A stretch of 6,494 nt of DNA from Gracilibacteraceae bacterium (GTDB taxonomy: Bacteria > Bacillota > Desulfitobacteriia > Desulfitobacteriales > Syntrophobotulaceae), in the NCBI GenBank assembly GCA_031255985.1, contig JAIRRL010000050.1:1-6494 (forward strand). Reading direction: 5' to 3'. Positions 1 through 6,308 of this stretch are shown here, one piece after another; the stretch's first letter is position 1; every line of letters starts with the position of its first letter. The translations under genes and the position numbers were made by a program. The notes under the pieces are model-generated. The model saw nothing but the letters and a program-made list of their open reading frames with translations, made no database searches and was not told the DNA's origin.

Positions 1-1
1 G

Positions 2-562
2 ATATGGGTCGATGCGGCGGCGGAGCGGATGGGCGGCATCGACGTCGTGATCAACAATGCTTCCAAACCTGAGTTTGCTCCTTTTGCGGAAATGACTTTT
101 GCGCAGTGGAAAAAATCGCTGGAAAACGAGCTGGATCTGGTGTTCACCGTGACTAAAGCCGCCTGGCCCCATCTGATCAAAGCCGGCGGCGGCAGCGTGA
201 TCAACGTGTCGTCCAACAACGGAACCAAAGGCATCGGCAATACGCCCCAAGCCGCTCACGCGGCGGCCAAGGCGGCGGTTATCGGCCTGGCGCGGCAGCT
301 GGCGGCGGAAGGCGCGCCTTTTGGAATCAGGGTCAACGCCCTGTCGCCGGGGCTGATCGAAACTCCCGGCGCCGCCGGCGCGCCGCCGGATATGGTCAAC
401 TATATTGTGCATGAGACCCAGCTCAACGGCCGCCCGCTCACCCCGATGGACATCGCCTACGGATTGCTTTTCCTGGCCTCGGACGAAAGCCGGTTCATCT
501 CGGCAGTCAATCTGCCTGTGGACGGCGGCTCTGACGGCGCCTGCCCCGGACCCAATTTTTGA
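2..562 (+). CDS. SDR-family oxidoreductase, 3' part (5' end outside window)
   Basis: This is the C-terminal three quarters of a classical short-chain dehydrogenase/reductase. The reading frame is open to the window edge. The residues before the ATG at 29 (IWVDAAAER, then MGGIDVVINNAS) match the usual helix and NNAG strand of SDRs, so that ATG is internal and the TGxxxGIG cofactor loop lies upstream of the window. NNAS stands for NNAG, and the INVSS strand supplies the catalytic Ser. The proton-relay motif YxxxK reads HAAAK, with His codon 257-259 and Lys codon 269-271; the usual helix-4 Asn appears to be Glu (128-130). The ending LPVDGGSDGACPGPNF is a normal SDR C-terminus (VDGG). From memory, a recurrent SDR clade has a similar AAHxAAK motif and VT.AAWPHL helix, so the change need not mean inactivation. 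The substrate is unknown. It is on the opposite strand from the ETF operon and is probably regulated separately. Confidence 0.88.
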   Translation: MWVDAAAERMGGIDVVINNASKPEFAPFAEMTFAQWKKSLENELDLVFTVTKAAWPHLIKAGGGSVINVSSNNGTKGIGNTPQAAHAAAKAAVIGLARQLAAEGAPFGIRVNALSPGLIETPGAAGAPPDMVNYIVHETQLNGRPLTPMDIAYGLLFLASDESRFISAVNLPVDGGSDGACPGPNF

Positions 563-594
563 ATCACCGCTTGAGGCTTGAGGTGATACTGTTT
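563..594 (+). terminator. Weak hairpin after SDR gene, possible terminator
   Basis: ATCACC (563-568) and GGTGAT (582-587) form a perfect 6-bp inverted repeat directly after the SDR stop codon, followed by ACTGTTTT. The 13-base loop is almost entirely a tandem copy of GCTTGAG (569-575, 576-582). The stem is short and the T run is only four bases. It could be a weak intrinsic terminator or merely a structured spacer before the next gene. Confidence 0.3.
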
Positions 595-621
595 TAAAGA
601 ATCTCAAGGGGGGATTTTGAC

Positions 622-1122
622 ATGAGAGGACCTGCCGGGTTTCAGCGATTGACAATTTTTGGTATGAATTTGGTACTCTGCTTTTTTATCAGTGTGATTC
701 TGCTTTGGGTCATCCAGGGCCAAAATCCCGGCGCGCCGATTCTCACGCCCGCCGCCGTGCTGCTGTCGTTTGTGACCAGTTTTGTCGTCGGTTACACCTG
801 GAGCGACCTTGTTCCCGCCTTCGCCTGGGGCCTTAAACTGGCGCGCGCCCTGCGCCTGGAAAAAAGCCGTCTGGGAACCCACATCGTTTTAAGCGCCACT
901 TTGGGTGTTTGCATGGGCCTCGGCATTGATTTCCTTTGTTCCTTCATCAATAATTTTGGGGCGCAGGGCTGGGCGGGCGTTATCGCTTTCTTTGCCTCCA
1001 TGGCCCCGTATATCGTCGGGTCGGCCATCGTCCTGGTGCTAATATTTCTCATCCCTGTCCAGGCGGCAGCCAAGGCAATCAGCGGGTTTGACCCGGCCCA
1101 AGCCCCGCCCCCGCCCGGCTGA
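622..1122 (+). CDS. Small four-helix integral membrane protein of unknown function
   Basis: This 166-residue protein is not recognised as a member of a characterised family. The ATG at 622 is preceded by an AAGGGGGG purine tract about 7-8 bases upstream, a credible ribosome binding site. Hydrophobic stretches lie at about residues 11-32, 41-58, 86-110 and 116-146, predicting four membrane helices. A charged stretch at about 72-84 (KLARALRLEKSR) separates helices 2 and 3 and is probably cytoplasmic by the positive-inside rule. Helix 2 ends in an aromatic/acidic segment (GYTWSDLVPAFAWG). The tail is short and proline-rich (APPPPG). No catalytic, metal or transport motif is visible and there is no cleavable signal peptide. 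It lies 59 bp after the SDR gene on the same strand, so co-transcription is possible, but no functional link is evident. The protein is real by length, RBS and hydrophobicity pattern; its role is unknown. Confidence 0.72.
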   Translation: MRGPAGFQRLTIFGMNLVLCFFISVILLWVIQGQNPGAPILTPAAVLLSFVTSFVVGYTWSDLVPAFAWGLKLARALRLEKSRLGTHIVLSATLGVCMGLGIDFLCSFINNFGAQGWAGVIAFFASMAPYIVGSAIVLVLIFLIPVQAAAKAISGFDPAQAPPPPG

Positions 1123-1158
1123 ACGGAACCGGTTCGCCCAATAATTTACCAAAACCGG

Positions 1159-1199
1159 CTAAAGCGGACTGACAAGTTGTGGGCGTCAGTCCGCTTTAG
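1159..1199. terminator. Perfect 15-bp hairpin between convergent genes, likely bidirectional terminator
   Basis: CTAAAGCGGACTGAC (1159-1173) is repeated exactly as its reverse complement at 1185-1199, with an 11-base loop. It lies 36 bp after the stop of the plus-strand membrane protein and 61 bp after the stop of the minus-strand transporter, the usual place for a shared terminator. The downstream tracts are modest: TGTTTCATTAAATTT on plus and CCGGTTTTGG on minus. Stem length and position favour a terminator, but the weak T tracts leave some doubt about intrinsic efficiency. Confidence 0.68.
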
Positions 1200-1260
1200 T
1201 GTTTCATTAAATTTCAATTCTTCTCCAGACGTAGTCTCTTTAAATAGATGAAATTAGAGA

Positions 1261-2280
1261 TTAAGGTTGGCGGAATCTGCCGGGCAAATTCAGAAGAGCG
1301 ACGCCGCCCAGTACGAGGACGAAGCCTGTGAGCATCGGTAAGTCGGGTGTTTCCCGATAGAAGAAAAATCCCAGGAACGCGGCGAACACCGGATCCACGG
1401 CGGCGATGATGGACGCCTCCCCGGTTTCCAAGTATTTCATGCCGTATGTATAGAGCATGTAGGGCAAAAGCGAGCAAATCAGCGTATGGCCAAGCAGAAA
1501 CGCCGTCATGAAGAGCGGCGTTTTTCCGACGGCGGCGGCGATGGCGCCCGGACTGGCGAAGGGCAGACACAGTAGCGCCCCGAAGAAAAAAGTGTAAAAA
1601 TTTACAGTTAGCGAATGATAGCCGCGGTTGAGGCAAAGCCGGGTCATGACGCTGTACATGGCCCAACCGATCCCCGCGACCAGCCCCACCGTCAGGCCCA
1701 GGGGGGAAAAGCCCAAACCCGCGCCGCCGCTGACGAGACCGCTGGTGAATACGCAGCCGATAAAAACGACGGCCAGAGCCGCCAGTTTGTTTGCGGTAAA
1801 CAGTTCCCGGAAAACAAGGCGGGAAATCAAAACCACGAATACCGGCGAGGCCGCCAGAAGAACCGAGGCCACCGACAGCGGGTTCAGGACTATGGATATG
1901 CTGTAAAAAACATTCAGCAGGACGGAACTCAAAAACCCCGCCAGGACAAAACGCCACAAATCTTTGCGTTTGATCCGGAAAAGCCCGCCCCGGTCGCTCA
2001 GAATAAAAAATGACGCCAGCAAAACGACCGCCACGGACATGCGGGCGAAAACTATCGTCAGCGGCGTGAAGCCCTGCGCGTCCAACACGCGGACAAAAGG
2101 GCCGATGCTGCCCCACATGCAGCCCGCCGCCAGCGTGGCGGCGACGGCTCGCGCCCGGCCGCTCCCCCGCCCCGCCGGCGGGCGCGCGGGCGGCCGCAAC
2201 GACCGCCCATCCTTCCCTGCGCCTGTGTCCGCGCCTATACTCGCGCCCGTATCTGCGCCCGTATCTGTACCTGCGGACAA
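1261..2280 (-). CDS. EamA/DMT-superfamily ten-helix transporter
   Basis: This 339-residue member of the drug/metabolite transporter superfamily has two EamA repeats, at about residues 46-182 and 192-333, predicting ten membrane helices. Diagnostic features are WGSIGPFVR in helix 1, ASPVFVVLISRLVFRE ending repeat 1, and the matching ETGEASIIAAVDPVFAAF then FFYRE ending repeat 2. Such proteins export or import small metabolites; the substrate cannot be read from sequence. Translation is placed at TTG 2280, three bases after the flavoprotein stop codon, with AAGGG (2288-2292) seven bases upstream, so translation is probably coupled. This start gives an unusual 45-residue hydrophilic leader containing four DTGA-like repeats and an Arg/Pro/Gly stretch. 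TTG 2199, with AAGGA upstream, is an alternative that removes the repeats. The only early ATG (residue 55) would cut into helix 1 and is unlikely. Last gene of the operon, probably transporting the pathway's substrate or product. Confidence 0.88.
   Translation of the reverse strand: MSAGTDTGADTGASIGADTGAGKDGRSLRPPARPPAGRGSGRARAVAATLAAGCMWGSIGPFVRVLDAQGFTPLTIVFARMSVAVVLLASFFILSDRGGLFRIKRKDLWRFVLAGFLSSVLLNVFYSISIVLNPLSVASVLLAASPVFVVLISRLVFRELFTANKLAALAVVFIGCVFTSGLVSGGAGLGFSPLGLTVGLVAGIGWAMYSVMTRLCLNRGYHSLTVNFYTFFFGALLCLPFASPGAIAAAVGKTPLFMTAFLLGHTLICSLLPYMLYTYGMKYLETGEASIIAAVDPVFAAFLGFFFYRETPDLPMLTGFVLVLGGVALLNLPGRFRQP
2218..2265 (-). repeat. Four tandem 12-bp units encoding DTGA-type tetrapeptides
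   Basis: On the minus strand the units read GATACGGGCGCA, GATACGGGCGCG, AGTATAGGCGCG and GACACAGGCGCA, encoding DTGA, DTGA, SIGA and DTGA (residues 6-21 from the TTG start). The first two differ at one base and the other two have diverged. The array sits in the N-terminal leader ahead of the first transporter helix. Its length is a multiple of three, so unit gain or loss would keep the frame. Confidence 0.8.
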
Positions 2281-2283
2281 GTT

Positions 2284-3756
2284 TTAACCCTTGATCATCT
2301 TGACGGCGTGCCGGGCGGCTACGCGGCCTGAAGTGTGGGCAAAGCCGTTGGCGGTGCCGGGCACGTCAAGATTGTAAGTGTCGCCGAAAAGGCCGCTGGC
2401 CTCGTTGCCCACGGCGTAGAGACCGGGGATCGGCTCATAGTTGAAATCCACGACCTGCAAATTGCCGTTCACCCGGATGCCGCCGTCGGAAACCAGCACG
2501 CTGGGCGCCATATTGACAGCGTAGAAGGGGGCTTTTTTGACCGGGCGCAGGAATTTCGCCGGTTTGTAGTATTCGGGATCGAAGCCTTTTTCACAGGCGG
2601 CGTTGTACTTGGCCACCGTCGCGGCGACAATGGCCGGGTCGAGTCCCATATTCCGCGCCAGTTCCTCAATCGTGCCGCCCGTCCAGGCGATGCCGTCGGC
2701 CACGTCCTGATCAAGCTCCAGCTGCAGATTGGTGAGTTTTTGATGAAATTGAATAAAATCGCCCAGACCGATGTCCGAACCGTTTTCAATCAGATGTTTC
2801 ACGGTGTCGGCGTCAATGATGGCGTAAACCACGCCCTCCGGCTGTTTGGCCAAAGTGTTGCCGGTGTCGGCGAAACTCATGGCGACTTCCTCGGAAGCGA
2901 AGCGCCGGCCGGTTTTGTTGATCCAAAGCACTGGCTGGGAACCGGCGCCGCTGGAATGGGACGTCAAAGTCTTGCCCCTGGCGCAGGCGATGATCATGAC
3001 CGCCTGACAGCTCTCGGTGTCGGCCCCGGCTTCCAGGGCCATGCGCAGGCCGTCGCCGGTATTTTGGGTCGGCACGCACTGATAAGTGTGGTGGGCGGAG
3101 CGGCGCAACCAGGAATATTTTTCCACCATATCGGGATTGTTGCCGTAGCCGCCGGAAGCGATAATGACGGCTTTCGCCTTGATTTTCATGTCAAAACCCT
3201 TGGAGTCCTGAGCCAGGACGCCGACGACCTTGCGATCTTCGGTCAGGAGTTTTTTGGCGGGCGTCGAGGTAAAAATATCCACGCCGGCGTTGACGCAGGC
3301 CCGGAGCAGCACTTCCTGCACCCGCTCGCCCAGGCCGTCCGGCCGGTGGAACGTGTAAAGCTCCAGCGGCTGGTCATAAGCGTAAATGGTCACGTCGGTG
3401 TAAACAATGCCCAGGCTTTTCAGGATGTCGATGGTCTCCGCCGTGTTTTCCACCTGCATTCGCGCCACATCCGGGTTGGCGCGGTGATGGCTGTATTCGC
3501 GGTAGCGCCGGAACCCTTCCTCTTTGGTCGGAAAATGCGCGCCCGCGTGTTCGGGAACCTTGCGGGCTTTCTGCTCGCTCGACTCAAAAGCGGCCGTGCC
3601 CTCGGCATAGACCGATGAACCGCCGGTTTCCGGCATTTTCTCCAGGAGAGCCACTTTAAGTCCGCCCTCTTTCGCCGCCGTGTAAGCCGCTGATTTGCCG
3701 GAACCGCCGCCGCCGATCACGACGACGTCATATTCGGCGTCATAAATTCTCGCCAT
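2284..3756 (-). CDS. FAD-binding flavoprotein oxidoreductase (FAD_binding_2, fumarate reductase/KSTD-like fold)
   Basis: This 490-residue soluble flavoprotein belongs to the FAD_binding_2 family (fumarate reductase, ketosteroid dehydrogenase, urocanate reductase and relatives). The dinucleotide fold starts at residue 9 with VVVIGGGGSGKSAA (GxGxxG, 15-20), followed by the ribose-binding acid in ALLEK (E39) and TGGSS (44-48). Other family marks are AVIIASGGYGNN (196-207), NTGDGLRMALEAGA (232-245), WINKTGRRFASEE (278-290) and the flavin-closing GLYAVGNEASG (445-455). No signal peptide, haem motif or FMN-binding domain is present, so electrons must come from a partner protein, probably the adjacent ETF. 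The substrate-binding His of fumarate reductases (HHTMGG-like) reads VLVSDGG at 421-426, and the late NRLGGN Arg segment reads YNLDVPGTANG, so fumarate is an unlikely substrate. Third from the end of the ETF-linked gene series, 31 bp after etfA. ATG 3756 has an excellent RBS. Reduction or desaturation of a C=C bond is inferred, not shown. Confidence 0.9.
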   Translation of the reverse strand: MARIYDAEYDVVVIGGGGSGKSAAYTAAKEGGLKVALLEKMPETGGSSVYAEGTAAFESSEQKARKVPEHAGAHFPTKEEGFRRYREYSHHRANPDVARMQVENTAETIDILKSLGIVYTDVTIYAYDQPLELYTFHRPDGLGERVQEVLLRACVNAGVDIFTSTPAKKLLTEDRKVVGVLAQDSKGFDMKIKAKAVIIASGGYGNNPDMVEKYSWLRRSAHHTYQCVPTQNTGDGLRMALEAGADTESCQAVMIIACARGKTLTSHSSGAGSQPVLWINKTGRRFASEEVAMSFADTGNTLAKQPEGVVYAIIDADTVKHLIENGSDIGLGDFIQFHQKLTNLQLELDQDVADGIAWTGGTIEELARNMGLDPAIVAATVAKYNAACEKGFDPEYYKPAKFLRPVKKAPFYAVNMAPSVLVSDGGIRVNGNLQVVDFNYEPIPGLYAVGNEASGLFGDTYNLDVPGTANGFAHTSGRVAARHAVKMIKG

Positions 3757-3766
3757 TTGTGATAAT

Positions 3767-3773
3767 CCTCCTT
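3767..3773 (-). promoter_or_regulatory. Consensus ribosome binding site of the flavoprotein gene
   Basis: AAGGAGG on the minus strand, ten bases before the ATG at 3756, fixes that start. It lies in the 31-bp gap after the ETF alpha stop codon, where there is no room for a separate promoter plus leader. Confidence 0.8.
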
Positions 3774-3787
3774 TTTGGTAAAAAATG

Positions 3788-4720
3788 TTATTTCAAGGCT
3801 GCGGTCAAAGCGGGGACGATCTCGGTCAGGTCGCCGACGACGCCGTAATCGCAGAATTTGAAAATACGGGCTTCCGGGTCGTTGTTGATGGCCACGGTGA
3901 TCTTGGCGTCCCGTGCCCCCGACAGGTGGTTGGGCGCGCCGGAGACTCCGGCGGCGATGTAGAGATCGGGGGCGATCTGGCTGTGGGATGAGCCGACTAC
4001 ATGGTGTTCGCCCAGCCAGCGCATGTCGTTGCAGACCGGCAAAGTGCAGGCGATTTCAGCCCGCAGCGCCGCCGCCAGTTCCTCGATGAGGGGCAGATTG
4101 GCTTTACTGCCCAAGCCCAGTCCCACGCCCACCACCTTGGGGGCGGTCAGCAAACCGGCCCCCTCGGCCCCCGCCAAGGTTTCCATCACTTTAAGCTCCC
4201 CGGCCGCCACCGGAACGGTTTCCGCCCGCACCGGCGGCGGCGGGGCTGCGTTCGGAGGCGGGGGCGAGGCCGGTTGGACGTCCTGGTCGTCGCCGTCATA
4301 GATGGCGGCCAGTTTACCGTCTATCTCTAAATCCTCCAGGATTTTGCCCTCCGCCGTCGCCCTGGCGACTGTAATCCGGCCCTCGCGCAGCGCCAGGCCG
4401 CGGGCGGAGGCTACTACCGCCGCCTCTATGACGGCGCTGACCGCCCCCAGGAGGATCCGGGCCGGGGGCGCGTCCGACGCCAAAACCACGTCCGGGGCGT
4501 CGGCCGCGGCGCGGGCGCCCAGGGCTGCGGCGCAAGCTTCGGCGGGCGCGTCCGCCGGTAAATCAAAGTGGATAACCTTGTCGAATCCCAGCGCGACCGC
4601 CGCGTCCGCCAAAGCGCGGGCGCCCGCCGCACATGCTGCGACTTCCCCGCCCAAGGCGCGGGCAGTCGCCAGCATGCCCCCGGCCCGTCGTTCGTCGGTT
4701 AAAATAATCCAGGTTTTCAT
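3788..4720 (-). CDS. etfA: Electron transfer flavoprotein alpha subunit, divergent
   Basis: The alpha subunit of an electron transfer flavoprotein (FixB family) binds FAD and passes electrons between dehydrogenases or reductases and an acceptor. At 310 residues it has normal length. The N-terminal ETF domain covers about 1-145, a proline-rich linker (two PPPP runs) about 150-164, and the FAD domain about 190-310. The latter shows LYIAAGVSGAPNH (253-265, usual SGAiQH), VAINNDPEARIF (276-287, usual AINkDpdApIf) and DYGVVGD (291-297). Normally conserved positions are altered. GRGxGS is GLGLGS (200-205). The SR pair, whose Arg contacts the flavin, is apparently Thr-Leu (226-227). VGQTGK is VGSSHS. 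The Pro-rich linker is longer than usual. FAD binding is still plausible from the retained C-terminal motifs. The gene starts 10 bp after etfB, and its RBS overlaps the etfB stop codon, indicating coupled synthesis. Its likely redox partner is the next gene, the FAD_binding_2 flavoprotein. Confidence 0.9.
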   Translation of the reverse strand: MKTWIILTDERRAGGMLATARALGGEVAACAAGARALADAAVALGFDKVIHFDLPADAPAEACAAALGARAAADAPDVVLASDAPPARILLGAVSAVIEAAVVASARGLALREGRITVARATAEGKILEDLEIDGKLAAIYDGDDQDVQPASPPPPNAAPPPPVRAETVPVAAGELKVMETLAGAEGAGLLTAPKVVGVGLGLGSKANLPLIEELAAALRAEIACTLPVCNDMRWLGEHHVVGSSHSQIAPDLYIAAGVSGAPNHLSGARDAKITVAINNDPEARIFKFCDYGVVGDLTEIVPALTAALK

Positions 4721-4724
4721 TTTG

Positions 4725-4732
4725 CCCTCCTT
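4725..4732 (-). promoter_or_regulatory. etfA ribosome binding site overlapping the etfB stop codon
   Basis: AAGGAGGG on the minus strand shares two bases with the etfB TAA (4731-4733) and stands about five bases before the etfA ATG at 4720. This arrangement supports translational coupling and equal production of the two ETF subunits. Confidence 0.8.
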
Positions 4733-5459
4733 AAAGCGCGCCGTCCGCGCGCAGCGCCGCTACGAGTTCGGCGCAGGCGGACTGAGGATCCCGGCCGTCG
4801 ATGATGCGCGCGCTTGGGGCGTCCGGGTAACGGAATCCGCGGCTGAGCGTCCGCTCAGGCGGCGGATTCAGGGCGGCGGCGGCCAGTTTTTCCGTCGGTT
4901 TTTTGCGGGCCGCCAGTATATCTCTCATGCCGGGCGGATTTTTTTCTTCCTCACCGGCCGCGGCCGCCAGTACGACCGGACAGGGAAGGGCGAGTACCTG
5001 CCGGATATTGCCCAGCTTGCGGATCACCTTCAGCCCGGCGCCGGCCGCCTCGGCTTCCGTCACCCCCGCCACCGCCGGCCATCCCAACTGACCGGCCAGA
5101 GCGCTGACGATGCCGTAATCCCAAGCGGAATCGCCGATCACCACGGCCTGAACTCCCTCCAGCCGCCGCAGGCAGGCGGCCAGGAGAAAGCCGGTCACCG
5201 AACTGTCGCTCACGGCGCGGGCGTCCTCCACCAGAATTGTGCGCGCAGCCCCGCGGGCGGCGGCCCAGGCCTGATCGCCGTCGCCGATGGTCAGAGCCAC
5301 GATTTCATCGCCCCCGCTGAGGGCGCGGGCGATTTGCATAGCGGCGGGATCGTCGTCGCTCGCGGCCAGTTTTATCCCTTCCCAGCTAACGCTGCCGTCG
5401 AGTTTGACTCTGGCGTCCACCGGATTGCGGGCGCATTTAAAAATAGCTGCTACTTTCAC
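4731..5459 (-). CDS. etfB: Electron transfer flavoprotein beta subunit, divergent
   Basis: The beta subunit (FixA family) pairs with ETF alpha; in known ETFs it carries AMP, or a second FAD in bifurcating forms, and docks to partner enzymes. The GTG at 5459 is preferred, giving 242 residues that open MKVAAIFKCARNPVDARVKL, close to the usual MKIvVcvKqvpD start. GAGG lies six bases before it, whereas GTG 5471 (four residues longer) has no RBS. Family features are the DEIVALTIGD strand (51-60), VEDARAVSDSSVTGFLLAACL (about 77-97), QAVVIGDSAWDYG (104-116) and LAARKKP near 182-188 (usual kAkkKp). The nucleotide loop, normally like DgDTgQvgp, is about three residues shorter here. NPyDeyAvEeAL is SDDDPAAMQIARAL. 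Length is a little below typical ETF beta (about 250-260). It lies 70 bp after the SDR gene and directly before etfA. Family assignment is firm; the bound nucleotide and partners are uncertain. Confidence 0.88.
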   Translation of the reverse strand: MKVAAIFKCARNPVDARVKLDGSVSWEGIKLAASDDDPAAMQIARALSGGDEIVALTIGDGDQAWAAARGAARTILVEDARAVSDSSVTGFLLAACLRRLEGVQAVVIGDSAWDYGIVSALAGQLGWPAVAGVTEAEAAGAGLKVIRKLGNIRQVLALPCPVVLAAAAGEEEKNPPGMRDILAARKKPTEKLAAAALNPPPERTLSRGFRYPDAPSARIIDGRDPQSACAELVAALRADGAL

Positions 5460-5465
5460 TTTCGA

Positions 5466-5469
5466 CCTC
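5466..5469 (-). promoter_or_regulatory. Ribosome binding site deciding the etfB GTG start
   Basis: Minus-strand GAGG is followed by TCGAAA and GTG (5459). The spacing suits the downstream GTG, which also restores the canonical MKV... N-terminus. No comparable purine tract precedes the GTG at 5471. Confidence 0.55.
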
Positions 5470-5529
5470 ACTTCATGTCAGGGTGGGGCGCCATCTGCGC
5501 CTCCAACGGGCGCGGCGCCGCCGCCCGCG

Positions 5530-6294
5530 TTAATGAGCGGTTTGGGCGGCGTCCACGGCGATGACCGCGCCCGCCTGGAACGAAGCCATAGGCGATGCCA
5601 GATAGAGGAGAATCCCGACCATTTCCTCCGGAGCGGCGACGCGGCTGGCGAAATTGAAAGATTTTACCAATTCGTAAAAAGCCGGGTCGGCAATCCAGCC
5701 GGAGGTCATCTCCGTGGCGGTGAAGCCGGGGGCGACGCAGTTGATGCGGATATTGCGCTTGATATACTCCATGGCGGCGGCGCGGGTGAGACCGGCGACC
5801 CCGTGTTTGGCGGCGACATAGGGGGCCATGCCGGGATCAGCCACGAGACTGACCACGGAACCGACGTTGATGATGGCCCCGCCGGTTTCGTTTTTCAGCA
5901 TCTCCGGGATTTCGTACTTCATGCACAGGAATACGCCTTTCAGGTCAACGGCGATGATCTGATCGAAATCCTCCTCCTTCTGAAGCGCCAGATCCGCGGT
6001 TACCGGCAGCAAACCGGAATTGTTGATCGCTACGTCCAAACGTCCGTAAGTCTTCATGACGGTCTGAATCAGGTTCTGCACCTCGGCGGATTTGCTGACG
6101 TCGCATTTGACGAAAATCGCTTCCCCGCCCTCTTTTTTGATCGTGGCCAGCGTGTCGTCGGCGTTGCTGCGCCCGGCTATGATCACTTGCGCGTCCTGGC
6201 GCGCGAAAGCGATGGCCGCCGCCCGGCCGATGCCGGAACGTCCGCCTGTGATCAGCACGGTTTGCCCGCTGAAATCAAGTAGCGGCAATGCCAT
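5530..6294 (-). CDS. Classical SDR-family NAD(P)-dependent oxidoreductase
   Basis: This complete 254-residue classical short-chain dehydrogenase/reductase interconverts an alcohol and a carbonyl with NAD(P)(H) in the cytoplasm. It shows TGGRSGIG (16-23) for cofactor binding, CDVS (64-67), NNSG (91-94, usual NNAG), catalytic Ser146 in INVGS, Tyr159 and Lys163 in YVAAK, PG at 189-190, and a C-terminal segment where the usual VDGG is VDAA (247-250). The fourth tetrad residue, usually Asn in VNLKG, is Asp117 (VDLKG), a change seen in other SDRs. Arg42 just after the second strand (AGRS) suggests NADP(H) preference, which is inference. The length is typical. ATG 6294 has GGGAGGG about seven bases upstream. 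It is the first gene of the operon, ahead of etfBA and the flavoprotein, so it probably acts on the same carbon skeleton. It lacks the His-for-Tyr change of the SDR at the left edge, and the two are not close duplicates. The substrate is unknown. Confidence 0.92.
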   Translation of the reverse strand: MALPLLDFSGQTVLITGGRSGIGRAAAIAFARQDAQVIIAGRSNADDTLATIKKEGGEAIFVKCDVSKSAEVQNLIQTVMKTYGRLDVAINNSGLLPVTADLALQKEEDFDQIIAVDLKGVFLCMKYEIPEMLKNETGGAIINVGSVVSLVADPGMAPYVAAKHGVAGLTRAAAMEYIKRNIRINCVAPGFTATEMTSGWIADPAFYELVKSFNFASRVAAPEEMVGILLYLASPMASFQAGAVIAVDAAQTAH

Positions 6295-6308
6295 AAAATC
6301 ACCCTCCC

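Noticed and set aside
29..31. ATG at 29 as the start of the left-hand SDR
   Set aside because: The frame is open upstream and encodes the expected SDR helix (VDAAAER) before GGIDVVINNAS; starting here would remove the cofactor-binding half.
1214..2116. 300-codon minus-strand frame overlapping the transporter
   Set aside because: It is in a different frame from the EamA protein and is Arg/Gly/Pro-rich with no family motif. The overlapping frame has a complete ten-helix transporter.
2335..3618. Long open frame on the plus strand opposite the flavoprotein gene
   Set aside because: It lies wholly antisense to a gene with clear FAD-binding motifs. GC-rich codons leave few stops on the other strand. 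Its translation shows no domain pattern.
5472..5529. GC-rich imperfect stem (GGGCG...CGCCC) between the SDR and etfB
   Set aside because: No T run follows, and the composition matches the surrounding GC-rich sequence, so it is not a supportable terminator; at most a weak mRNA structure.
4302..5564. 420-codon plus-strand frame across the ETF genes
   Set aside because: It is antisense to etfA, etfB and the end of the SDR gene, with low-complexity Ala/Arg/Ser composition and no coherent fold. It is a shadow frame.
5287..6282. 331-codon plus-strand frame opposite the second SDR
   Set aside because: It is antisense to a fully conserved SDR and its translation has no recognisable motifs.
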